From Manduca sexta (Eukaryota; Arthropoda; Insecta; Lepidoptera; Sphingidae), in contig NC_051126.1 of the NCBI RefSeq assembly GCF_014839805.1, positions 5,278,609-5,342,608 of the forward strand: DNA of 64,000 bases. The letters are read 5' to 3'. Under the pieces are notes generated by a model. It had not been told where the DNA came from. It saw only the letters and a list, made by a program, of their open reading frames with translations, and did no database searches. The translations under genes were made by a program, and so were the position numbers. Each line of letters starts with the position of its first letter. The first letter of the stretch is position 1. Below, one piece after another: positions 1-12,600 of the stretch.

Positions 1-56
1 ATTAAAAAAAATATATTGCAATCAACATACTGAGTAGAACAACCCAATATCCCTTT

Positions 57-128
57 GTTCGACCCAGGGAACGAACCCAAGACCCCAGCACTGCAGTTGT
101 ACCGTTATATAACTTCGCCGCCGAAATA
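57..128. repeat. fragment of a lepidopteran interspersed repeat
   Basis: A stretch richer in G+C than its surroundings contains GACCCAGGGAACGAACCC, followed by an AGACCCCAGCACTGCAG segment and CTTCGCCGCCG. Such 'gatcgaacccgagacc' boxes are typical of the ends of lepidopteran interspersed repeats. No open frame or tRNA fold can be supported, so I read it as a truncated repeat end. The rest of 1-1600 is AT-rich with nothing recognisable. Confidence 0.45.
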
Positions 129-1614
129 GTCAGTTTTAAGTTAATGACATGAAATTTAACAAATAAATAAAAATAGATTAGATTTTTTTATGGTTATTCT
201 TAAAATTGTAACCCTTTTTAGCTCAAGCGTATTTAAATAAAAAGAAAAGGTTTAAACGTTTTGAATACATAGTACAAGGACACTGTTTATTCAATTTAAT
301 AACAATGGGTACTGAATATTATTTTTAACAACGAGGCTTATAATTAATTAATACCAAAATACATTTCTGTGTTTGTAACCAGTAAAATTTCAAACGTCAT
401 CGGCTAATTGTCTGTTTAAAGTTTAAGATCCATTATCACCGCTAATTACGTTTCTGTTTCAAACTAGTCCCTTTAACGATGTCTTACATAAATTTAGAAT
501 GAGTTGAAGAAAATTGATTATTCATTTGTAATTATACGATATGTATACACAAGATACATAATGTAATAAATTGTGATATATATAGCGTATATTGACCGTT
601 ATGTTACTTATGAAAGGATCTTCTGGTGCAGTGGTGAAGCGTCCAAACAACCTGATTTCTACCGGCTTCTCTTTTAGTCTACTTACGTGTGTCTTTTCTG
701 CAAAATTGGCTGCAATATGTTAACTAAGGCATTTTTTTTGTCACGGATTACATTTTGAAGCTTTTCACCCTTCGCCTCTGTTCTGGTGGTAGGTTTCTTA
801 TATGCGAAGTTTCATCTTTCTTTGCGGTAGTACCTACCAGCGCAATTTCTATTTCTACCGTCGAAAAGCACTGGACACTTTAGTAGTACGGCATTGTAGT
901 CAGAGTAATTACTGGATATTAAGAGCATTAACGTCATATGTCCGAAAGGGTAGGCACAGGCACAACTTGTGCATCCAATTTCCGTCGCGTGTGAGTGCCG
1001 CGAAGTAGATATTTTGTCATTCAATATTTTGGCTAGTGTTGCTACCAGTTAGGTGCGGCCGTATCGAACGGCGTTGTCGTATCATCATTCAATTGCAATG
1101 AAAAAAAAAAACGAGTGCATAAACGAATAAGTGGAAAATACTCTTAAAAATACACATCTCAATAATGTACACATTGATTGTAAAATCTTCTAATATAAAA
1201 TGGATCTTTAGTAATCAGGATCCGCAGCATTTTTGCCGAGTGCTAACCACCTTCCTCCTTCTAAATAAATTGTTTTATCTCAACAAATAATTTAGGACTG
1301 AAGAGACAATACTGGTCAGCCGAAGTACCGAATAAAAAGTGATAATCTAAAGTTTTGAGTGGTGTTGGTACTGAGGATACAGCCGTGAAGCTTACACGAG
1401 CAGATTGCTCGTTTCGATATTCGTGTGTATAAAAACGAGTTATAGTTATAAATATATCTTTGAGGTGTTATGTTAAATGTTATTGACCTCTTGCAATGAC
1501 CTCTTATATTTGAGGTGTCAAAATAAATAATTAACCTTTCAAATACATTTCATTTTGTACGCTAGGTAAGGTTATTCAATAGCCGTTATACCATGGTTAC
1601 AACCTGGAAAATCG

Positions 1615-1765
1615 GCTCATGGTCGGAAAGTTGGAAGGGTAGAGACCACGAGGACGGAACCCCAAAAGATAGATAGACCGGGTTTCTAATGCGTTGAATG
1701 TCTTCATTAATGCAGCATTTAATCGGGCAGAAGACCGACGCCGATGGAGAGAAGCCTATGAAAAT
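1615..1765 (+). mobile_element. degenerate 3' end of a non-LTR retrotransposon (LINE) ORF
   Basis: In the + frame the segment reads PRGRNPKR-stop-IDRVSNALN, then NRAEDRRRWREA. A 'RGRPKRRW.DRV ... A.DR..WR' pattern is the usual C-terminal signature of LINE reverse-transcriptase polyproteins in insects (established pattern). The expected Trp after PKR is a TAG stop here, and no longer frame exists on either side, so this is a dead fragment. It lies upstream of the kinase gene with no sign of function. Confidence 0.6.
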
Positions 1766-3407
1766 AATGATAGTCATTATCCTCAATAATCAGGTAGCAA
1801 CTGGAGAGAGAGAGTTATTTTGATAAACCTCCTGTTTTATCATAATCTTATATCTATATGCCAAACTACATACATGTTGAGCGTCAAAAGACTAGCGATA
1901 CATGACTTGAAGCAAGAATGACACATTCAGCTTTATTGTCAATATGTCACATTGTGACCTCGTGATAGATTCAAAATTACGCATTTTCAACAAGACATAA
2001 AATGTAATGAACAAACAAGATAGAATCGTAAATAAAGTGGAAAACTGTGACACGTGCAATAAAATGTATTGTACACTTACACGCGCAATGAATATTTAGT
2101 ATTCATTATCGGGGGCCATGTATATATGTACGCGAAAACGAACTCCCTTGATAGTAACATAATTAGGTTCTAAATTTAATATATTGCTTCGGTTGTTTAT
2201 GATTTATTGTTATTAAATTCCAAGCTTGTGGCCTAAGTACGAGCCTTGTGAAAAAAGGATTCTTAATTCTATAATTAAACATTATTGTAATTATTATTTC
2301 AGTTCGAAATTCCAGTAACATAGGGTTCTTGAACCTCCGCGAGTCAGAGTATTTGTCAACAGATTTTTTTATATTAATAGTTTTAAAATCATGTAACATA
2401 GTGGTTTGTAGAGGATTGTACTTATATTCATATCGTACATTATTTTAAGTTCACGACCCAACAGATATGTCTTGCACCGCGTGTACTTCGTGGACACTGA
2501 CGTTTATGTCTGATTCATCATTTTCTATGACCTCTGCCAGACTAGTAGATAATTAAATAATTAAACAGGAAAGTTATTCTAGTTATAGTGTATAGATGAT
2601 AAAACTCAATTAATAATATAAAATTAAAAAGCAAAGGAAAGTCGCCACGTATGCTGAGTAAAATACTCTTTAAAATAATGATAATGTCGATGGATAAAAA
2701 AATGCCTCTTTAAAATAGATTAGGTGCACATTCAAAAGTTGCATAATGCATAACTATTATTTTTTACACAGGCAGGGTAAGATTTGTGAGTGTTCATTGT
2801 TTTGTAGCAGATAAAAAAAGACAATTTAAGAGTAATTAATTAATGATGATTTGATGTGGAATTGCAAATAATGACGGCATTCAAATACAGGCACTCAACT
2901 TAAATAAAGTATCGTATATAATATTTTTGCCTCTATGCAGCGATCAATAACTCTAGGACTACTGTTGACATCTACATCCTCAATTTGTTATGATGCCCGC
3001 CAATTCTTACGCACGTCAAAATAAAATATGCTTCATTTTTAGAAGGTAAAATCACGATAGATCACGACATCTCAGTATAGAAAATGCGTCATAGGCTAAA
3101 CCTTGAATAATAAACGTTATAAAATGTAGGTCCTAGTTAAAAAAAATCCTACAATGATCTCATCATATTGCATGTTTGACGGTTTATTTGTGCAGTAAAA
3201 GATCATACAGATAGTTACTTGCGGAAATAATTATTTGTATATAATAGATAATAACTTGTCATGTTTTATCACATATGTGTCTCGCAAAGGAATATTTGAA
3301 GTACACAACGACTGACATGTCTATCTCTTGTTATTTTCACCAATGTACGTAGAACCTAACTATTATAAATTGGCTGTTAAGGACTAACGATACAAGCATA
3401 CCTTACT
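1766..3407. other. AT-rich intergenic DNA, no recognised feature
   Basis: Only short chance frames (under 80 codons) of low-complexity composition are present. A GA run (GAGAGAGAGAG near 1804) is the only simple repeat seen. No gene is supported. Confidence 0.6.
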
Positions 3408-3585
3408 GGGGCCTTATTCTATATTCCGCACGTTATTTTAACAGTGTGTAACAAGCACGTAACACAACGCATCATGTTTTGGACTATAGAAATTGGCTTA
3501 CCGAATACCATTCCACGCACATTTCACGAAGATAACATGACACGGCCGCGTTACGCGTTTACACTATCATACAGAATAAGGGCCC
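3408..3585. mobile_element. small inverted-repeat element (MITE)
   Basis: The left end GGGGCCTTATTCTATAT and the right end, read on the other strand as GGGCCCTTATTCTGTAT, form terminal inverted repeats about 180 bp apart. The interior has no coding capacity. Small elements with GGGCCTTATTCT-type ends are found in many moth genomes (recognised from general knowledge; no search was run). The element is non-autonomous and probably old. Precise target-site duplications could not be assigned. Confidence 0.6.
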
Positions 3586-4360
3586 TGTAGTCTAGCGTGT
3601 CATCGGTGTAGTGAAGTTGTCTAAAGTCTAAACGGCTACTTCCCCTACGTGCTCACCTTGCGAATAACATGACTATTGTTGCCAAGATTTTTCCTATCGT
3701 AAACCGCAAATAGGCACTTAAATATGTCTACCGTAATCTCGTCTTTACTTGCAAAAGGCGACATTAATTCCTCACCCTTGTCCCGGTGAAATGGTACCCA
3801 GATCAAACTTTCTTCAATTAAATCAGTATTGCAAACGTGTACACAATCTTGTACCATCTCCGAGACGTGAGGTCCGGTTAATAAATAGACACTTTCCTCG
3901 TCAACTGTGGCAAGTGCATGCATGCGCTACTTTTATTGTAGTTTAAATTCACCCAATTCGTTTCGATTGTCGTTATGTGGACTGTAGCGAAATTTCCATT
4001 TGTTTCATAGTGAGTAATAAGAGCGTAATAATGATAAAATAAAATATTGTAAGACATAACAGCATTATATAAAATATATTTAGTGAAATTTAAGCACCGA
4101 ATGCAGAGTGCCCATTTTTGTCCAACGCTTCTATAATGTTAATTAGGGATAAAAATCGGTCGCATACCATCGTTGAGCCTTTTACTTTAAAAAAAACAAT
4201 TTATTCATTTGTCAATAAACTCAAGTGGGCTGTAAGTTAGCAATATTCCGTAAAACTTTGTGACGCAACTCTTTGTTATATTTTTCCCTTAATAATGTAG
4301 GTATAGTCTTATATCTGAGTCTCTATTCCTAACTTGTCTTTGTATAAATATGTAATATAA

Positions 4361-4640
4361 CATCAGCCCTGTATTATATACTCCCACTGCTAGGCCTCCT
4401 GTACCACTGAAAGGGGTTAGGCCTCAGTCTACCACGCTGGCCCGATGCGGATTAGACTTCACATACCCGAAAAATCCTTATAGAGAACTTCTCAGGTATA
4501 CAAATTTCCTCACGATGTTTCCCTTTACCGCTGCATCAAGCGATAATTCACAAAGAATACTCACATAACTCTAGAAAAGTCAGAGGCGCATGACCTTGAG
4601 TTTTGAATCTGCGAACTTTCCACTCCCAACCAGGCTATCG
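4361..4640 (+). repeat. lepidopteran interspersed repeat, copy 1
   Basis: The sequence runs CCCTGTATTATATACTCCCACTGC, then a GGCCTCCTGTACCACTGA box, CCACGCTGGCCCGATGCGG, CTTCACATACCC, TTTCCTCACGATGTTTCCC and GAGGCGCATGACC. The same series of boxes occurs in reverse orientation at 47877-48138, which shows directly that it is dispersed. Both copies are diverged and have no intact frame. The family is widespread in moths and butterflies; which element class it belongs to I cannot tell. Confidence 0.7.
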
Positions 4641-6203
4641 CCTTCAATACCAAACATCTTATAAATAATTCCCACAAACGTAGCATAATTCCTAAACAAT
4701 ATTCAACCGTCTAGGCATTGAACTTTGTCAAGGGGCGTCGTGTTTCTAGATTGTTCCATTTACTGAGCCCATATGACACCGCTTGGCTTGCTGTTGAGCA
4801 AGAATAGAATTTCTGTTGACTGCAATATTATAAGTTGTGCATTCTGCGACCTTTTTATTTTGCAATTCTATAAAATTTGTTTGAAAACATTTTTGATACA
4901 TATGCATCTCAATTGCCTATAATTTTTATTTTAAACAGCAAATTAGAATAATAAAATGTATGTAAGTCGATATTGTGTAGTTTTTTGTACATGTTTCAGT
5001 TTAGATATTTGCAAGTAATACTTAAACGATGGAACCGCTGAACTAACTTGGATGTGGGCACACGAACATATTATGCTCAATTAATATTATAATTATAAGC
5101 TACTCTTTATCCAAGATCATTACATAATTAACATTTGATTTCAGAAAAGAAATTTCACACAGGCGGAGTCGCGACCAACAAATAGTTTCATATTGTTATA
5201 ATATTATGACCCGATTTTATAAATTAATTAGATTTTAAAAGCGGATCTATAGATTCTTTTAGATTTTTTGATAAGCAGGTAGCAATACTAAGAAATGACG
5301 TTTCTAGTGTAAGCATTTAAAAACCACCTACGTGTTTACTTAGTTGTGATTTCGTTCCAACAGTGGTTACGAAATATGACTTTTATAGGTAGTAAAATAT
5401 TTTATATTGCGTTCTCGATGTGGATGACGTCAGGTAAATACTTTATTTCAAAGTATTTGCTATTTTAAATTTTTCTTTGTTATTGTCGAGTTTTGTTAGG
5501 TATACCTCATTATAATATGCGAACAATACAATGAAGGGTTAGTCCAGTCATATCTCGATCCACATCACTTTCAATCACTTTATCTTTGAGACCTTTACGT
5601 AGTTCTATTCAGTATTCTGTGCTTTTACTTTATATGGGTAAATATGATGATACTACTCAATGTAGTTACTTTCCTGTCTATTTTTGAATAGCTGTGTTAG
5701 CGACTCCTATTATTTTATGGTTTATTTACTCTTTTCCTCTCTTAATCGGTATTTTATTGGTCGAAACTTGTTAATAATGAAAACTGCATCAAAATCCATC
5801 TAGCCATTTCTATTGTCTGCCGCCTTGCGCTACCAAATTAACTGACTCTACTTTTTTATTGATATATGGATTGCTGAATTATATACTTATTTTTGGATGA
5901 AAAACTATGTCGTAGCTTGTCGTTGATACTTTTTATGTTACCTATATATATATTTCTTACGTCTCACAGTGTGATTAAATCCAATACGAAAATACGAATA
6001 GTAATAAAATGTATCTAAACCATTGTTCAACTGTGAGTAATTTAACACAATAACATACTATATCTCAGAACTATAATCAGTATATCAGGGTATTTTATTT
6101 TCTACAATATTCGTATTGAAACAAAAAATAAGTCTAATACATATAATGTCGAAGTAGTAAAATAGGGCTCTACATCTGCGGCTCCTAATCTTACGTTAGT
6201 AGC
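4641..6203. other. AT-rich upstream DNA of the kinase gene
   Basis: I see no coding segment, repeat box or clear core promoter here. The transition at about 6200 into strongly GC-rich sequence marks the probable start region of the kinase gene. A non-coding first exon further upstream cannot be excluded without RNA data. Confidence 0.5.
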
Positions 6204-6464
6204 GTGGAGCGCCGTATTATAGAGCAACAGAAGCGAAAGTCAGTTCAGCGTAGTAGAGCAACACCCCTACTACTCCGTAGCATTCGCCACCCCCTAACTG
6301 TAAGTTTTGTTTACAGCGTAAGCGGGTGGGCGCGGGCGCGGTGGCGCGGGCGGCGCGGCGCGTGCGGCGTGAGGTGCGCGCGCGACTGTAAACGCTCGCC
6401 GACGCCGACGCCCGCCGGCCATGCGCGCAGTGACAACGCGCCGCGCCGCCACAACGCGCGCACC
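6204..6464 (+). promoter_or_regulatory. GC-rich probable 5' UTR / start region of the FAM20C-like gene
   Basis: Base composition changes sharply here: 6315-6465 is dominated by GCG/CGC in an otherwise AT-rich window. The frame of the kinase is open upstream to an ATG at 6204, which would add 87 Arg-rich residues. I reject that start because the added stretch is translated GC-rich sequence with no signal-peptide character, while the ATG at 6465 (context CACCATG) places a hydrophobic anchor near the N-terminus, as expected for a Golgi/secreted kinase. I therefore read it as 5' UTR plus promoter-proximal sequence. Confidence 0.5.
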
Positions 6465-6673
6465 ATGCTCAACATGAAGCTCAAGGAACGCTTGGCGCTC
6501 GCCATCAGCGCCTTCCTCATCCTCTTCACGCTCATGATCGTAGTCGACCTGCAGATGGACTATGGCATCTCCGGACACAGGATACCCCTCCACGGACGGG
6601 TCAAGATCGGGGATGATGAGGATAAAGGACGATCGGCGTACATCGAATTTCGGAAACGATTCCTCCAGAAAAG
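6465..6673 (+). CDS. FAM20C: FAM20C-like exon 1
   Basis: Starts at ATG 6465 ([15 protein letters not shown]...), includes the hydrophobic anchor and the [15 protein letters not shown] segment, and ends AAAAG|GTCGGT in phase 2. A second in-frame ATG lies three codons downstream. It is the GC-richest exon. Confidence 0.9.
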
Positions 6674-9600
6674 GTCGGTGTTGTGTTTGTGATTTGTTGT
6701 GTTGTGTTTGACAAATATCAGTGTTAGGTATGTAATATTTCTTAATACTTGTGAATCTCAGATATCTCTACGTTTATTATACGTGCGTTATCTCAGCAAA
6801 ATATTTTTCTTTTACATAAGGTATGAAAAGTATTAGGTATTTTCCGTGGCGTGTATGTAATCTTATCACAACAACAATGACCCTACGGATCGGAGTTGCA
6901 TAAATAAATATATTACTAACTACTAACAATAAAATTAAACAACTCGTTTAATCACTAGACCGGTATTTAAACATGATAACTATGTAACAGTATCAAAGCC
7001 AAACTGGATCTCTTTCTTTATTGCAAAGTAATTTTGCGAAATACCAATCCAAGACGCCTATTATTTTTTTTTGGAATATTGTGAATATTATATTAGTTTT
7101 ATTGTTATCTGGTACCGTTATCGCTGTGTTTACTGGTTTGACAGCGTCTTTGAAGATAACGCACTGGGCAGTCATCGTAAAGGACGTAATATGTTAGGTA
7201 TATAAGATTTGCTACCAATATTTGTATTCCGATTATTGCTATTTTCCCCGATGGAAACAAACATTTCAAACTACTACTTCTATTCCGTTATCTTACTATT
7301 ATACAATTTTGTTGGTATCGATATTCTTCTAAAATATTAGCAATTTCTTGGAAGAGTTCAAATCAGGAAGGCCAATTGGAAAATAAAAACAAAACATTGC
7401 AACATAGATAAAACTATATTGGGCTCATTCACGTACAATGTATAGGAAGATTTAAATTATTATAAGACTGTAAGGTACTTATTAGAGCCGAAAAAGCATT
7501 CATACATAATCAGTTTAAAAACAATATTAAAATCCTCTGCCCCGTCTGTTAGTCTGTCTGAACGCAATAAACTGAAAAACTACCGAACGAATCTCGATGA
7601 AATTTGGTGTGGAGATAATTTATGACCCTAGCCCTTTAAGATACATAGACTTTTTATAGCGGTAAATATACAGCAGAAATATTTTATAACGAAAAACTCG
7701 TTCACGTTCGCTAAGCCACGAGCAAAAGCTGGTTTGAAATATAGCTAAGTGAATATACGTATATAGTGGAATTTTTGTATTTGCAAGTAGATAATGAACT
7801 AACCTATTCTATTTAACTCTGTAAATAATTGTCATGACTGGCGAGTACTATAAAAACAAATAAACCAGGTATCAATAAATTAAGTTTCGATTCGATTAAT
7901 TCGTTTCTTTTAGAAAATTTTCTGTAATCACTTCAAAGATTACTATAGCGCACGGATATTTTTATGAAGCTTGAAAAATATAAGACGATTACATATTTAT
8001 TCGGAAGAACATAATATTATCTATAGTAAAACTAAAAAGTGATTGTGGGCAAAAAATAAAAATACATTTTATTTACTTATACATTAAATACTTACATACG
8101 AATGTTTATATTAATATTATATTTCATTATTAAATAAATATTTGTATACATGTTAATTAACAAATAAACTGAGTATAAGTAGATTTTTTCGCAGAAAACA
8201 TGACTCGTGTCTACTTACTTTAAAGAATACAATTACGATATAATATTTATTCATCAACACTTTTATAATTTATTTAATTTATAATATAAAATTAACATAA
8301 CTATTACGACAACTGCATAACAAATGTAACGTGATACAAAAAGAAACGTCATCACAATCTTTTGTTACAATAGTATTGAAAAATAAAACTGAATACATTT
8401 ATATTACTAATGATAAAAATGAATTATAGTAACATTTACTGCTGTTAAAATACGTAATTAAACAAACATATATAAAAGCAAAGGTTATTTAGATGTAATC
8501 TGAAGAAATCCTCTTTATGAAGAGCATCTCGGTAATACTTCAGATTTTTTTTTATTATTTAATAACTGCTTAGTTATTTAGATGTAATCTGAAAAAATCC
8601 TCTTGATGAAAATCATTTCAGTAATAATTCAGAAATTCATTTTTTGTAAGTATGTAAATAATACCTCAACAGTAGCGGTCAAACCTAACTGCTTAGTTAT
8701 TTAGATGTAATCTGAATAAATCCTCTTGATGAAAATCATCTCAGTAATACTTCAGAAACGTAGTTATTGTTTTTTTATGATGTAAATCATACCGCGACAC
8801 CAGCGGTCAAACCTAATTGTCTCAAACGTTTGACGTATGCACACTTGTGATTTATTTGGATAGAATGATGGGAATGGGTCTCAATACGTTGAACTCCATT
8901 AATCAGGGTGAAAATGATTTGAAACAATTGACTACCATTTAGCTACTGTTAATAAAATCATTTTTACGGCTCACAATAAATATTGTAACTCTAAAAGATC
9001 GACATTTACTTATGTCTTTTAAAGGTAGGAGGAGTGATATGTAAGCATATTATAATATATATGAATTGGTTTGTATTATTTCTTTATTGTAAAGAGCAAC
9101 GGGACATGTTTGATAATTTGTAATAAATTATTGTTTTTTAAAGTGTAAGCCCATTGAAATAATCCGGTAAAACAATTAACGTTCTATTAAACAATTTATA
9201 ATCGCATTTCGTACTTAATCATGCTGATGAATAGGTAAGTATTAAACAAACTTCAATTTATCATTATAATAATTATGAGTGTATGTAAATTATACCCAAT
9301 ATTATTAGAATGAAACAGCCTTGCTCTTAAAAAATAATAGTAATTTTGAAACTAAAAAACTACTATATTTACATATTCCTTCGATCTTACACGATGTTGG
9401 TTCTATAATTAAATCGTCATCTTTTTTTTGAATTTCCTATGATGATTTTCTGATGATTATTGGCGTAGTTTTATTATACGATTGTTTTGCTGAGGTCTCG
9501 GGTTCGATCCCCGGGTCGGGCAATGATATTGGGCTTTTCTACTCTCGCCCGGAGTCCGCAATTTGTACCTTATATGGCGATAGGATTGCCCCCCCCCCCC

Positions 9601-12600
9601 CCTCCCAATCACATCATGGGATCCATCCCATGATCCCATACTGCGCCTACTTTTCGCCGTACGTATCAGAATAGATACGGCGAAAAGTGGGTGCACCAGT
9701 CTGACTACCCCTTCGGGGATAAAAGACGTGCGTGTATGTGAGATTTTCTGATGACTTCATACGTAATGCCAGGGGGCAACTTTTTATACGACGTGCGTAA
9801 TGAAATCAACGCAAACAATATATTGGATCCGCGCTTTACCCTTTTGTTCCCATAACAAGAATTGTATTCATTTAAAAAAAAATACAGTTGCATTTCAATA
9901 TTTAAATCCATTATTTTAAATTGAAAACCTTGAAGTCATATATTTTAAGACGTGTGTGTATTAAAAAATAACAATAAAGCTATCGAATGATAACAGAAGA
10001 ATATTTCAGATTATAAAAAAAAAACTTTGTGGTATTTAAAGACAACATTTTCAAATTTTTACATATTTTACCTCGATCCTACCCGCCAGTTATCCTAATT
10101 CTATGAGTAATGTATCTGCTTATATCACACTATGTCAACTATAAAATTAATTAAACATCTCGTATAAATAAGTAGAAACAAGTAAATAATGCTATCATGA
10201 CATTTTTATTCCAGAGGAAACTGGGTAAACATAGGTATCTTACTGGTGTCTGGTAGTTTAACCTATTTTTTTTTTATTATTGACTAGGCGGCTTCATCCG
10301 TGTAAAAAGTCTTTCCTTCTATAAAAGTCCTTAAATTACAGTAACGAAATATGACACCAACGCCATCTATTTAAAGAAAATGATTCAAAGTTTCACACGG
10401 GAGCAAAAGTGTGCGGGAATATACAGTAGCCTATGTATAAGTCTAGGACATGGCCTAGGGACATGGCATACCCTTGTGCTAAATTTCATTGAAATTCGAT
10501 CGTCTGTTTCTGCATTTACTTCCAAGAAACAGCTAAAATTACAAACTTTTTCATACACTTTCGCATTTATAATATTAGTAAGATAAGATAAGGTTACTGT
10601 ACTTAATTTAAGAAATTCATTAAGCATATATTTCAACCTTAATCGGAGAATAAAATATAATTTATTATACATACAAAACAGGCCTGTCTGCTAAGTTCGG
10701 CTAATCGGCTATCGATAGATTTGATTTCCATAAAAGGTATCAATGAGCTTAAATCTTAATGAAAACATTGGATATCTTGAAAGAGGAGTTAGAATTGCGC
10801 ATTTGCAATAATTTCTTTTAGAAATGTTATTCGTAGGCAAAACCGAAAAAAAAATGTAGCTCTCATGTAGTCGACATTTATTCTCGTTACCGAGATGTTG
10901 CTTAAACACTGCCATTAAGAGATTATCGCAAAGCAAACAAACGTTAAATTTGTTTTGGTAATTATCTGTTATCTTAACATTTAACATACGTAGATAAAAT
11001 AACTAATTTCGGCACTATCTGCCTTGTCCGTGGCGAATATCATATGATCGATACATTTATCGCTGCTTATTTAGCTATACACCGAATTTTGTCGATTGTG
11101 GATATGCTATTATCTTATAATATCAATTAATTGGAAACAGTTGCTGCTTAATTTTGTAATATTAATTAAAAATATCATCTATTTTCATAAACACAAACCC
11201 ATAATAACAACGATTTTTTTTCTCAAATGTACGACATTCGCAAATATGTAAACAATTCCACGAACAATAGAATAATTTAAATTGAAACCCGTTACACCGT
11301 TACCATGTGACAGTAAAATGCCTCCATGTTAATACGGTTCATAATAATCCTCAAACATGAGGCGGATTGTCGTGTCATTTCGCCCTTATATGCAGACGCG
11401 TGGTACGTAATGATTTACCTTTGAACATATAATAATCATGGCCCAGCTTCCCCGTGTAGTATTAACAAAAATAGATTTACATTTCTACGGTTTGTTTAAG
11501 TAAAATTATTTGCCTTGTCAAGTTGTTCGTCGATAAATATGTGCGCACAATCTTTAGTCATCGGTTTGTTTGAGTAATTATGGATTCTATCTATGAGTAA
11601 CGCTTTTTGTACATAATTATTTACAGGGTTTTATTCTGAAACTGAATAATATTTTACAAATATAACGACTTAGAAAATAATTATTTCGCAAATATGTTAC
11701 TATGTTTGAAAGTCTTTATCGACCATAATATGACATAAATATACAACACATAATAAAATAATCACTTTATACGTTTTTTAATAGTTTTTATTTTTTAATT
11801 TGTATTTATAGTGAAGTCAGCCTACGGCTATCTGCATGCTTGCATTCTAAGAAGTCCTTAGTAGATAAGCCTCATTTCCGAACTATGACATGTGAGCGCA
11901 CTCCATAGAGACCGCTCTGTAAACTCACCCTCATTTCCTCACTTCTGCGTCAATGCATCCATTTATTAAAAGAGACCAGCGTCTTTCATTAAAAGTGTCA
12001 CTACCTTTTGTTGTTGAACAATACATTAATTAATTTGTCATCGTCGCCTGTGCAAATATGAATGTTAAATAAACGAAATCTGAGTTCGCTACTTTGACTA
12101 TGAACAATGCGTGTACAATTGGACGGTATTGTTTCACGACAGTGCAAACAAAAAAAGGACGTACAACGCAGTCGTAAACACTCCTTGCTCATTATACTCT
12201 CAACCTTACAATTCTTATGAATTAATCATATCAGAATTTACACTTTATTCTTAAATGTGGATGACGATAGATTGTCGTGATTTTACGTAACTATATTGAC
12301 GTCATCAATTATGACTCAGTTTCGTAGCTAGAATAAGCTGTTGTGGAATGTCATTGGCATCTAGGCCCTACCTAGTTATTACTGATCTTTCGCAGGTTGG
12401 AAGATTGAGCTATTAGAAAGTATATGTGATAGTTAGAAAGTATATTATTTTTACTAGCTCTCAACTTCTTTCGCTACTTTAATTGTTTTACCTTTTATTC
12501 AACAAACATGGAAACTAAAATTTTGCTTGCCCACTTTAAACTTGTGAAGTAAAACGGAACTTATATTTTGTGGACACTTTACACTTTACGCAGGGGTAGA

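Noticed and set aside
6294..6593. 99-codon - frame opposite kinase exon 1
   Set aside because: Shadow frame produced by GC-rich coding and UTR sequence.
8484..8819. CRISPR-like array
   Set aside because: Only three long diverged units with internal inverted repeats and no regular spacers, in an animal genome.
9495..9515. tRNA B-box GGTTCGATCC suggesting a tRNA gene
   Set aside because: No acceptor stem or anticodon arm can be formed around it, and the downstream boxes identify a SINE.
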